DNA from: Lutibacter flavus
GTDB lineage: Bacteria > Bacteroidota > Bacteroidia > Flavobacteriales > Flavobacteriaceae
NCBI RefSeq assembly: GCF_900188355.1
Contig: NZ_FZNX01000003.1
Coordinates: 379,501 to 443,500 of the forward strand
Direction: 5' to 3'
DNA: 64,000 nt
Each line of letters begins with the position of its first letter. Positions within the stretch are counted from its first letter, which is position 1. Below the pieces are notes generated by a model that saw only the letters and a list, made by a program, of their open reading frames with translations, did no database searches and was not told the DNA's origin. This document shows, piece by piece, positions 16,969 through 25,304 of this stretch. The translations under genes and the position numbers were made by a program.

Positions 16969-17760
16969 TTATTTTGCGAGTTCAGGAACATTTTGGTAAA
17001 TATAATCCCCATGTCCCGAAAATATCTTACTGTAACTTTTAAAAAAAGCTTTTCTTTTATCTTTATCAGGCCAATATGCCTCAACTAATTTTTGTGTTTC
17101 ATCAAAAGAGCCTTCAATATCTGACAATTTATCAAAAACAAAAACTTCGATCATATCTCTACTATTAGCTCCCCACCTATGTCTATGAGTATAATAGCCT
17201 CTTAAAAAAGAATTTTTCATTGTTATATTTTCAAAATACTCATTAAATCCTTTTCCTCCTTCTCCTAATTTATTTCTTTTTACATAGTAAATTAAAGGTT
17301 TTTTAGACTCCGTTTTAAGTGGTTTTCTAAATTTTGTAGTTTGATATATCTCATCACTATGCATAGCGCTATAATAACTAGATTGTTTTTTAAAAAAAGC
17401 TTCTCTCTTATCTTTGTCCGGCCAACCTTCTTCAATTAGTCTATCCGTAATTCCACTTGCATTTTCAAGATCTTCCCAATTTTGGTAAACCGATACAAAT
17501 AATATTTCTGAATTATCCGGTGTAAAATAATGTGTATAATAGCCTGAACCAATTATTAAATCATTTTTCTTTGTTACTTTATTAAAATACTCTTGCTCGG
17601 TTTTAAGCCAATCAGTATAATCAGTGTCGGGATCAGAGTTCCAATGCCCAGTAGTAATAGTTATATAAACGGGTTTATACTCTTCTTTTTCTTGAGCAAC
17701 AGACGTAAAAGTAAATGTAATCAATAAAAATCCTAGCAATATTCTTTCAATTGTTTTCAT
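16969..17760 (-). CDS. Secreted protein with two tandem ferredoxin-like (dimeric alpha-beta barrel type) halves
   Basis: 263 residues; signal peptide ending TFTSVAQ. The mature part is an internal duplication: half one has YYTHYFTPDNSEI ... EEGWPDKDKREAFFKKQSSYYSAMHSDEIYQ, written here in pieces, and half two has YYTHRHRWGANSRDMIE, then EAYWPDKDKRKAFFK and FSGHGDYIYQ. The shared core (YYTH, WPDKDKR.AFFK, H.D.IYQ) is strongly conserved between halves, including histidines. The pattern resembles ABM-like/ferredoxin-fold proteins fused in tandem, which would fold as a pseudo-dimer. No enzyme assignment. Single gene with its own terminator. Confidence 0.7.
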   Translation of the reverse strand: MKTIERILLGFLLITFTFTSVAQEKEEYKPVYITITTGHWNSDPDTDYTDWLKTEQEYFNKVTKKNDLIIGSGYYTHYFTPDNSEILFVSVYQNWEDLENASGITDRLIEEGWPDKDKREAFFKKQSSYYSAMHSDEIYQTTKFRKPLKTESKKPLIYYVKRNKLGEGGKGFNEYFENITMKNSFLRGYYTHRHRWGANSRDMIEVFVFDKLSDIEGSFDETQKLVEAYWPDKDKRKAFFKSYSKIFSGHGDYIYQNVPELAK

Positions 17761-18028
17761 GTTAAATTAATTTAGTTAGTAAATAAATTAGTAGATAGAT
17801 CAATATTTAAATATGATCTAATGTAGATTTTGAAATTGCTGTTTTAAGCAATAATTAAAAAGTTAAATAATATCTCAAAAACAATGAGGTTATCAGTAGC
17901 AATAAATTGAGGTTTTGCTATAAATATCAATTAATATTGCTAATATACTAAAATTTTTGATATAAAACTACTGAAATCGTATTCGCAGAGGGGTTTAACT
18001 AAAAATCAATAATGTTTGTTATTTCAAT

Positions 18029-19246
18029 TTAAACTACTTCTGCAACTACAAAAGTGCTTCCTCCTATAAAAATTACATCATTTTCTAAAGAATTCTTTAA
18101 TGCATATTTATAAGCATCCTTTACAGAATTATAAACTTTTCCTTCTAATCCAAATTCAAAACACTTCTTTTTCAATTCCAGTGCGTCTAATCCTCTTGGA
18201 ATATTTGGTTTACAAAAATAATAGATTGCTTCTTTTGGAAACAATGGAAGAATAGTAGTTAAGTCTTTATCGTTTACAACTCCAAAAACAAAATGTAATT
18301 TATTATACTTTTCTTTTCGCAATTGGTCCAAAACATATTTTAACCCTTCTTTATTATGGCCAGTATCACAAATGACTTTTGGTTCATTTTTTAAAATTTG
18401 CCATCTCCCTAAAAGTCCTGTATTTTTAACAACATGCTGTAAACCATTTATTATATGCTCCTGTGAAATATTAAATGCTTTCGTTTTTAAAATTTTAAAG
18501 GTTTCTATTGCTGTTTTAATATTATTGATCTGATAGCTTCCTTTTAAATCTGACAAATAATTCTCATTAACGTTTTTTGAAGCTAAAAATAATGGCGCTT
18601 CTTTTTCTTTGGCTATTTTTTCAAAAACAGAAAATATTTCTTCTTGATATTCTCCAATTATAACTGGAATATTTTCTTTTATAATTCCAGCTTTTTCAAA
18701 AGCAATTTCAGCTAGGGTTTCTCCTAAAAATTGAGTGTGATCTAAACCAATATTTGTAATTACAGAAACTTCTGGAGAAATAATGTTAGTAGAATCTAAT
18801 CTTCCTCCTAAGCCCACTTCAATAATAGCAACATCAACATTTTGTTTTGCAAAACAATCAAATGCCAAACCGACTGTCATTTCAAAAAAAGAAAAATTAT
18901 GGGCTTCTAAAAACGACTTATTCTTTTTTATAAAATTGATAACATCAATTTTTCTAATTAATTCACCATTAACTTTTATTCTTTCTCTAAAATCTTTTAA
19001 ATGCGGAGAAGTATATAAACCCACTTTATAACCTGCTTCTTGTAAAACAGATGCAATCATATGGCTGGTTGAACCTTTACCATTGGTTCCAGCCACATGA
19101 ATTGTTTTAAAATTTTGTTCTGGATAATTAAGATGTTTAGACAGTGCTAAACTATTGGTTAAATCCTTTTTAAATGCTGTTTTTCCTTGCCTTTGATACA
19201 TTGGCAATTGCGAAAACATCCAATCTAACGTATTCGTGTAATTCAT
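18029..19246 (-). CDS. folC: Bifunctional folylpolyglutamate synthase / dihydrofolate synthase
   Basis: 405 residues, normal length. Mur-ligase-type enzyme adding glutamate to dihydropteroate and folates in the cytoplasm. Visible motifs: the P-loop VAGTNGKGSTSHM (about 52-64), YTSPHLKDFRERIKVNG, the ATP/substrate loop EVGLGGRLDSTN, NIGLDHTQFLG, and CDTGHNKEGLK in the C-terminal domain. It begins 6 bp after the TonB gene and is the last gene of the exbB-exbD-tonB-folC run, a common arrangement in Flavobacteriia. Confidence 0.93.
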   Translation of the reverse strand: MNYTNTLDWMFSQLPMYQRQGKTAFKKDLTNSLALSKHLNYPEQNFKTIHVAGTNGKGSTSHMIASVLQEAGYKVGLYTSPHLKDFRERIKVNGELIRKIDVINFIKKNKSFLEAHNFSFFEMTVGLAFDCFAKQNVDVAIIEVGLGGRLDSTNIISPEVSVITNIGLDHTQFLGETLAEIAFEKAGIIKENIPVIIGEYQEEIFSVFEKIAKEKEAPLFLASKNVNENYLSDLKGSYQINNIKTAIETFKILKTKAFNISQEHIINGLQHVVKNTGLLGRWQILKNEPKVICDTGHNKEGLKYVLDQLRKEKYNKLHFVFGVVNDKDLTTILPLFPKEAIYYFCKPNIPRGLDALELKKKCFEFGLEGKVYNSVKDAYKYALKNSLENDVIFIGGSTFVVAEVV

Positions 19247-19252
19247 TAAAAA

Positions 19253-20140
19253 TTATTGAGATAATGAAAATCTATATTTTATAGTACCAACTTGCTTAGA
19301 GGGCGCCTTAGCATCTGGCTGCCATTTGGTTTTTAAGGCCGCTTCTTTTGCCTGTGACAATAAACAGGCTGCTGTATTGGTTGATCCTTTTACACCGGGA
19401 GTAGCTTTTATAACCCTACCATTTACATCAACTTCTATGCTCACAACAACTAATCCCTCTTCATTACAAATGTAATTTGGCTTTGGTCTACTTAAAGGTT
19501 TTCGATTTCCTAATTGGTAATCTCCTCCAGAACCACTGCCACCATTTCCATAATAACCACTTGCATTTGGATCTCCGGTTGTGCTTCCTTTATCTCCAGA
19601 TTGATTGTCGTTTCCTTCACCACCAGTAGCTGTTCCGTCAGAATTACTTACCCCGCCAATTAAAGCATCTAATTTTCTTCTTTTAGCTTCTTCTTCAGCT
19701 CTTTGTTTAGCTATTGCTGCTTGTTTTTCTCGTTCAACTCTTTCTTTTTCTAATTGAACTTTTTTTGCAATTTCATCTGCTTTTTTCTTGGCTTCTTGTT
19801 CTTTTTTAATTGCAATAGCTTCCTCATTATCTTGAGTTGCTACATCTTCAGATTTTGTGATAGCCTCTTCAACAACTTTAGGTTCACTTATTTCCTGAAC
19901 TTCTTCTTGCTGTTCTTCTATAACTTTTTCTTCTGAAACAGCTGCTTTAAGTGGTTCTGTAGGTTGCACATTTCCACTACCAACATTTGATGTTCCAAAA
20001 TTTACAGCAATTCCATATTCTTCTGGTGGATCTAAATATTTCATACCAAAGAAAAATAGTGCAATAAGTAACAAGCTCATAATTACACTTGTTAATGCTG
20101 CCGATTTTCTTTTATATTTTGTATTTAAAAAACTAAACAT
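19253..20140 (-). CDS. tonB: TonB-like energy transducer
   Basis: 295 residues. One N-terminal membrane segment (about 15-35), then a long periplasmic linker with acidic and Lys/Glu-rich coiled-coil parts (KKEQEAKKKADEIAKK ... EREKQAAIAKQRAEEEAKRR), a glycine-rich stretch (GGSGSGGDYQLG), and a C-terminal TonB-type domain (about 215-295: VVVSIEVDVNGRVIKATPG ... KTKWQP). Moves proton-motive energy to outer-membrane receptors. Overlaps no gene but follows exbD by 3 bp, so one complex from one transcript. Confidence 0.88.
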   Translation of the reverse strand: MFSFLNTKYKRKSAALTSVIMSLLLIALFFFGMKYLDPPEEYGIAVNFGTSNVGSGNVQPTEPLKAAVSEEKVIEEQQEEVQEISEPKVVEEAITKSEDVATQDNEEAIAIKKEQEAKKKADEIAKKVQLEKERVEREKQAAIAKQRAEEEAKRRKLDALIGGVSNSDGTATGGEGNDNQSGDKGSTTGDPNASGYYGNGGSGSGGDYQLGNRKPLSRPKPNYICNEEGLVVVSIEVDVNGRVIKATPGVKGSTNTAACLLSQAKEAALKTKWQPDAKAPSKQVGTIKYRFSLSQ

Positions 20141-20143
20141 TTC

Positions 20144-20536
20144 TTATTTTGGTCTTACTGCTAATATTACTTTAAATCTGTTTCGGTTGGCTATATCCAT
20201 TACTTTAACTGCCTTTTCAATAGGAACTCCTTCTTCTGCTCTTAAAACTATTGTTGGACTTTCTTTACCTGCCAATAATACAAGCAAATCTTGTTCCAAT
20301 CTAGTTTCATTCACTTTTTTATTATCAATATAATATGCTAAATCTTTAGTTATACTAACAGCTATTGATTTTCTATTTTCAGTTTTCCCACTCGCTTTTG
20401 GCAACAAAATATCCAATGCACTTGTAGTAACTAAAGTTGAAGTTATCATAAAAAATATAAGCAGTAAAAACACAATGTCCGTCATTGACGACATGTTGAA
20501 ATTAGGATTTACTTTATTTCTACCTCTAATATCCAT
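20144..20536 (-). CDS. exbD: ExbD/TolR biopolymer transport protein
   Basis: 130 residues, one N-terminal membrane segment (NMSSMTDIVFLLLIFFMITS) that carries the conserved Asp of the proton path (MTDIVFLLLIFFM), and a periplasmic domain ending PTIVLRAEEGVPIEKAVKVM. One base after exbB and 3 bp before tonB. Forms the inner-membrane motor with ExbB. Confidence 0.93.
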   Translation of the reverse strand: MDIRGRNKVNPNFNMSSMTDIVFLLLIFFMITSTLVTTSALDILLPKASGKTENRKSIAVSITKDLAYYIDNKKVNETRLEQDLLVLLAGKESPTIVLRAEEGVPIEKAVKVMDIANRNRFKVILAVRPK

Positions 20537-20537
20537 A

Positions 20538-21230
20538 TTAAATAGGTTCGTTTAATAAATCTAAGAACTCAACAGATTTAGCTTCCATTTCATATACTAC
20601 TTTATTAGTTCTAACAACTAAATGATTGTATTGAATATATGAAATAATACCTACAATTAAACCCGCAACAGTGGTTGTCATAGCGGTATATAACCCATCT
20701 GAAAGCATTTTTATATCAATTTGACCACCTGCATTTGCAATTTCATGAATTGCGATAATCATTCCAATTACAGTCCCTAAAAAACCAATCATTGGAGCTG
20801 CTCCTGCAATAGTTGCAAGCACGCTTACATTCTTTTCAAGTTTATAAATCTCTAATCTACCGGCATTTTCAATTGCAGTATTAATATCTGCCAATGGTTT
20901 CCCTATTCTTGAAATTCCTTTTTCTATTAAATGTGAAGCTGGGGAATTTACCTGAGCACATAAAACCTTAGCTGAATCTAATTTGCCATGAGATACGTGA
21001 TCTCTAATTTGATTCATAAAATTACTATCTGTTTTTGAAGCCGCTTTAATTGCAAAAAATCGCTCAAAATAAATATAAAGTGCAACTGCTAATAACACCA
21101 CTAACAATGCAATAATAATTTGACCACCTAGACCACCATCCATTATTAATTTATAAATGGACAATGTTCTTTCTTCAGAAACAGCTTCGCTTAATTGTTC
21201 TCCTGAATCTTGTAATATTGTTAAAAGCAT
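20538..21230 (-). CDS. exbB: MotA/TolQ/ExbB proton channel protein
   Basis: 230 residues with three membrane segments: about 33-53 (GGQIIIALLVVLLAVALYIYF), about 130-155 (TIAGAAPMIGFLGTVIGMI) and about 175-195 (TAMTTTVAGLIVGIISY). The segments APMIGFLGTVIGMI and TAMTTTVAGLIVGI are the ExbB/MotA signatures. First gene of the four-gene operon, 109 bp after nhaD. Confidence 0.93.
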   Translation of the reverse strand: MLLTILQDSGEQLSEAVSEERTLSIYKLIMDGGLGGQIIIALLVVLLAVALYIYFERFFAIKAASKTDSNFMNQIRDHVSHGKLDSAKVLCAQVNSPASHLIEKGISRIGKPLADINTAIENAGRLEIYKLEKNVSVLATIAGAAPMIGFLGTVIGMIIAIHEIANAGGQIDIKMLSDGLYTAMTTTVAGLIVGIISYIQYNHLVVRTNKVVYEMEAKSVEFLDLLNEPI

Positions 21231-21304
21231 AGATTGTATTTTATTTATTTTTCTTTAACGAAAATACTTATTTAAAATTGTTGCTTATTTTTTAAATAAA
21301 AAAA

Positions 21305-21330
21305 AACCCAAGAATAAATTTTCTTGGGTT
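21305..21330 (-). terminator. Terminator of nhaD
   Basis: AACCCAAGAA-TAAATT-TTCTTGGGTT, 10-bp stem; on the minus strand it is followed by TTTTTTTATTT. It separates nhaD from the exbB operon. Confidence 0.85.
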
Positions 21331-21339
21331 TAGTATATT

Positions 21340-22704
21340 TTAAAAGTTTCTTAAAAACATAAAGGCTACTGCCCCAACAACAAAACCTATAGCTGCCAAC
21401 CAAGCTATATTTTTAAAGTACCAAAAGAAATTAATTCTTTCCATACCCATTGCAACAACTCCAGCAGCAGAACCAATAATAAGCATGCTTCCTCCTGTAC
21501 CAGCTGAATATGCCACAAAATGCCATAAATGACTATCAATAGGTTCTTGGAACATTCCCATACTTGCAGCAACTAAAGGTACATTATCTACTACAGCAGA
21601 TCCTACACCTAATAACATTATTACAACATCTGTATTTGGAATTATTGTTTTTAAATGCTCTGCACCAATAAATAACATTCCTAAAGATTCTAAAGCCGCA
21701 ACAGCCATTAAAATACCAAAGAAAAATAATACGCTTGGCATTTCAATTTTTGATAAGGATTTATGTACAGGACTATGAAATCCTTCAGAATTATCACCTT
21801 CTATATCAATAGGATGTGATATGCTAAACTGAGATCTACTATATATTTCCGCAAAAATACCCACTACTGATAATGACAACATCATACCAACATAAGGAGG
21901 TAAATGTGTAACTGTTTTAAATATAGGCACAAAAATAATAGCTGTTAAACCTAAATATAACATTGTTGCACCATATTTACTTTTAGAACCACTTATTTCA
22001 CCTTCTACAATGTCTAAGCTTCCCTTAAAAGGCTTCAAAAATGAAGCTATTAAAACAGGAACAATAACACATAATAATGAAGGAATTATTAAATATTCTA
22101 TCAGCTTAACCGTAGTCACTTTTTTACCAATCCATAGCATTGTTGTTGTTACATCTCCAATTGGAGACCAGGCCCCACCAGCATTAGCCGAAATAACAAT
22201 TAAACCAGCAAACCATAATCTCGTTTCTTTATCTTTTATAATCTTTTGTAAAATGGTTATCAACACAATTGTTGCAGTTAAATTATCAATTATTGCTGAT
22301 AAAATAAACGCAAGACTTGCAAAAATCCATAATAGTTTTTTCTTCTTTTTAGTTTTAATATAATTTTTAAAGGTTGCAAACCCATCAAAATAATCTATAA
22401 TTTCAACTATAGTCATTGCTCCTAATAAAAAAAATAAAATTTCTGCAGTTTTTCCTAAATGGTGTAACAGCGTCTCTTCCAATAAATGATGTTTCTCATC
22501 CATCCCAAACCCAGAAAAACCTTCAACTAAAGCATGTGCAGAAGAATCGAACCAATTTGTAAAATCTTCAATACCAAAAGCAACCAGTGCCCAAAGTATT
22601 GCCATCATTCCAAGAGCAGGAATAAGTTTATCTAATTTTAAATTGTGCTCTAGTGTTATGGCTAAATAACCTAATATAAAAATTATAATAATGAGTGTTT
22701 CCAT
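21340..22704 (-). CDS. nhaD: NhaD-type sodium/proton antiporter
   Basis: 454 residues with about 12 membrane segments. Arsenical-pump/NhaD superfamily features: FLLGAMTIVEIIDYFDGF, ILSAIIDNLTATIVLI (the conserved DN in a membrane helix), NAGGAWSPIGDVTTTMLW, and SAVVDNVPLVAASMGM with the second intramembrane DN. Normal length. Exports sodium in exchange for protons, fitting a marine organism. Single gene with its own terminator. Confidence 0.92.
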   Translation of the reverse strand: METLIIIIFILGYLAITLEHNLKLDKLIPALGMMAILWALVAFGIEDFTNWFDSSAHALVEGFSGFGMDEKHHLLEETLLHHLGKTAEILFFLLGAMTIVEIIDYFDGFATFKNYIKTKKKKKLLWIFASLAFILSAIIDNLTATIVLITILQKIIKDKETRLWFAGLIVISANAGGAWSPIGDVTTTMLWIGKKVTTVKLIEYLIIPSLLCVIVPVLIASFLKPFKGSLDIVEGEISGSKSKYGATMLYLGLTAIIFVPIFKTVTHLPPYVGMMLSLSVVGIFAEIYSRSQFSISHPIDIEGDNSEGFHSPVHKSLSKIEMPSVLFFFGILMAVAALESLGMLFIGAEHLKTIIPNTDVVIMLLGVGSAVVDNVPLVAASMGMFQEPIDSHLWHFVAYSAGTGGSMLIIGSAAGVVAMGMERINFFWYFKNIAWLAAIGFVVGAVAFMFLRNF

Positions 22705-22904
22705 ACTTTTTTAAGAGTTAGTGCTTTTTAGTTAATTTTTATTTGTTTTGATTTCTTTTTGCAATAAATGATCTAATATATACTTGCAATTATTTATGCT
22801 TCTAATTAACAAATTTATTCTCTAATAATTAAAATTTTATTAAGATTTAATATTAGCGAATACTATTTTGCATATTTATCAAGCTTAGCAAATATAGTGA
22901 AAAC

Positions 22905-23978
22905 TTAAACTATTTTAGAATAGATTTTTCCAGAACTATGGTCCTTCACTGCTCCTGTCACGCTACTTAAACAATTCACCTGATTTTCAGAGCGTAAGAC
23001 ACCTAAAAGTGCAAATATTAATGCTTCTTTATAATCAACAATTTCATTTGAAGGAATAACAATTTCATTTTTAGAATGGTTATTTAATTCATTTATTAAA
23101 AATTTATTGAAGGCTCCACCTCCAGTTACCAAAACTTTCGAATTTTTGTTATGCTCTAAACAGGCTGTAATTTGGATAACTACATGGGCTACAAATGTTC
23201 TTAAAATATCTTCAACTTTTAAATTTCCTTTATCAATTATTGGAAAAACAACTTCTTTCACAAATTCAAAGCCTAACGATTTTGGAACGGCTGCTGAATA
23301 AAAAGATAGATTATTTAATTCATTTAATAATGGTTGATCAACTTTTCCTGTACGCGCAATCTCTCCACCTTCATCAAAATTGAAACCCAATTGTTTTACA
23401 TAATGGTTCAACACAATATTTACCGGACAAATATCAAAAGCTATTCTTTCGTTATTTTTTTGAAATGAAATATTAGCAAAGCCTCCCAAATTTAAACAAT
23501 AATCATATTTTGAAAATAATAATTTATCTCCAATTGGCACTAAAGGAGCTCCTTGCCCTCCAAGTTGAACATCTTGAGTTCTAAAATTACAAATTACTTT
23601 TAAATCTGTTTTATTAACAATTTCTTGACCATCACCAATTTGAAGTGTATATCCCTCATCAGGCTTATGAAATACAGTATGACCATGGGATGCAATAAAA
23701 TCAATAATATCTATCTGGTTTTTTTTTATAAATTTATTTACACAATCCCCTAAATAAATACCATATTCAATATTTAATTTTTTAATATCACTTTTTGAAG
23801 CAGAAAATGCATTTCGCAGTCTGCCTTCCCATTCATTTGAATATGGAATGGTTTCTGCGTTAATTATTTTAAATATATAATTATCATCCAATCTTGAAAT
23901 ATGGGTGTAAATTATATCAATTCCATCTAATGATGTTCCTGACATTAAACCGATAACATTCCAAAAATTATTTACCAT
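22905..23978 (-). CDS. anmK: Anhydro-N-acetylmuramic acid kinase
   Basis: 357 residues from the ATG at 23978; an upstream in-frame ATG (24005) would add nine residues, but the family starts close to NVIGLMSGTSLDGID, here at residue 6. Other motifs: the ATP/substrate site ASHGHTVFHKP, LQIGDGQ, NLGGFANIS, FDICPVNIVLNHY and VTGGGAFN. Phosphorylates 1,6-anhydroMurNAc with ring opening to MurNAc-6-P during cell-wall recycling. Divergent from the acyl-CoA dehydrogenase gene, 108 bp apart. Confidence 0.93.
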   Translation of the reverse strand: MVNNFWNVIGLMSGTSLDGIDIIYTHISRLDDNYIFKIINAETIPYSNEWEGRLRNAFSASKSDIKKLNIEYGIYLGDCVNKFIKKNQIDIIDFIASHGHTVFHKPDEGYTLQIGDGQEIVNKTDLKVICNFRTQDVQLGGQGAPLVPIGDKLLFSKYDYCLNLGGFANISFQKNNERIAFDICPVNIVLNHYVKQLGFNFDEGGEIARTGKVDQPLLNELNNLSFYSAAVPKSLGFEFVKEVVFPIIDKGNLKVEDILRTFVAHVVIQITACLEHNKNSKVLVTGGGAFNKFLINELNNHSKNEIVIPSNEIVDYKEALIFALLGVLRSENQVNCLSSVTGAVKDHSSGKIYSKIV

Positions 23979-24086
23979 AAAACATTTATTTACACTTCCT
24001 TTCAATTTACATATTTAATAAAAAAATACTTAAAAAAGGCTTATATTTACTAAATATTAAACTTTTAATTATAACTATTATTAATC

Positions 24087-25229
24087 ATGGATTTTAATTT
24101 AACTGAAGAACAGATAATGATACGCGATGCAGCTCGTGATTTTGCTCAAAATGAGTTATTACCGGGAGTGATTGAACGCGATGAAAAACAACAATTTCCC
24201 GCCGAACAAATTAAAAAAATGGGGGAACTTGGTTTTTTAGGAATGATGGTAGACCCGAAATATGGAGGAAGTGGCTTAGATGCGGTTTCATACGTGCTTG
24301 CAATGGAAGAAATTTCCAAAATTGATGCATCCGCTTCAGTTGTAATGTCCGTAAATAATTCATTGGTTTGCTGGGGACTTGAAACATTTGGAACCGAAGA
24401 ACAAAAACAAAAATATCTTGTTCCGCTTGCAACTGGTGAAATTATTGGAGCATTTTGTTTAAGTGAACCAGAAGCAGGTTCTGATGCCACATCACAACAA
24501 ACAACTGCTATTGATAAAGGTGATTATTATTTATTAAACGGCACAAAAAACTGGATTACTAACGGTGGAAGTGCAAGTGTTTATTTAGTAATTGCTCAAA
24601 CTCATGTTGAAAAAGGACATAAAGGAATAAATGCACTTATTGTTGAAAAAGGAATGGATGGGTTTGCTATTGGAAACAAAGAAAATAAATTAGGTATTCG
24701 GGGGTCTGATACGCATTCATTAATGTTTACAGATGTAAAAGTCCCAAAAGAAAATAGGATTGGTGAAGATGGCTTTGGATTTAAGTTTGCCATGAAAACT
24801 TTAGCAGGTGGTAGAATTGGAATTGCCTCTCAAGCTTTAGGAATTGCTTCAGGTGCATATGAATTGGCTTTAAAATATTCAAAAGAGCGTAAAGCGTTTG
24901 GTAAAGAAATTAGCCAGCATCAGGCGATTGCTTTTAAATTAGCTGATATGGCAACACAAATTGAAGCTGCTCGTCATTTATGTATAAAAGCTGCCTGGGA
25001 TAAGGATGAAAAACGCAATTACGATTTAAGCAGTGCAATGGCAAAACTTTATGCTGCTGAAATGGCTATGCAAGTTACTATTGAGGCTGTACAAATTCAT
25101 GGTGGTTATGGATTTGTAAAAGAATACCATGTAGAACGTTTAATGCGAGATGCAAAAATCACTCAAATTTATGAAGGCACAAGTGAAATACAAAAAATTG
25201 TAATTTCCAGAAGTATTTTAAAAGACTAA
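24087..25229 (+). CDS. Acyl-CoA dehydrogenase (short-chain type)
   Basis: 380 residues, normal length. FAD flavoprotein oxidising acyl-CoA to enoyl-CoA. Motifs: ARDFAQNELLPG at the N-terminus, GAFCLSEPEAGSDA, NGTKNWITNGG, and the C-terminal ERLMRDAKITQIYEGTSEIQ, where the Glu of YEGTSEIQ is the catalytic base in butyryl/short-chain enzymes. QIHGGYGFVKEYHVERL also fits. Used in fatty-acid or branched-chain amino-acid breakdown. Stand-alone gene with a strong terminator. Confidence 0.93.
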   Translation: MDFNLTEEQIMIRDAARDFAQNELLPGVIERDEKQQFPAEQIKKMGELGFLGMMVDPKYGGSGLDAVSYVLAMEEISKIDASASVVMSVNNSLVCWGLETFGTEEQKQKYLVPLATGEIIGAFCLSEPEAGSDATSQQTTAIDKGDYYLLNGTKNWITNGGSASVYLVIAQTHVEKGHKGINALIVEKGMDGFAIGNKENKLGIRGSDTHSLMFTDVKVPKENRIGEDGFGFKFAMKTLAGGRIGIASQALGIASGAYELALKYSKERKAFGKEISQHQAIAFKLADMATQIEAARHLCIKAAWDKDEKRNYDLSSAMAKLYAAEMAMQVTIEAVQIHGGYGFVKEYHVERLMRDAKITQIYEGTSEIQKIVISRSILKD

Positions 25230-25230
25230 A

Positions 25231-25270
25231 AAAAATCAGTATTTCATAATTTTATGAAATACTGATTTTT
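25231..25270. terminator. Bidirectional terminator after the acyl-CoA dehydrogenase and DUF349 genes
   Basis: Perfect 19-bp stem, AAAAATCAGTATTTCATAA paired with TTATGAAATACTGATTTTT, A-rich on the left and T-rich on the right, so it works on both strands between convergent genes. Confidence 0.88.
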
Positions 25271-25304
25271 TACTAAAACTTTTATTTAGAAAAACTTACT
25301 TATT

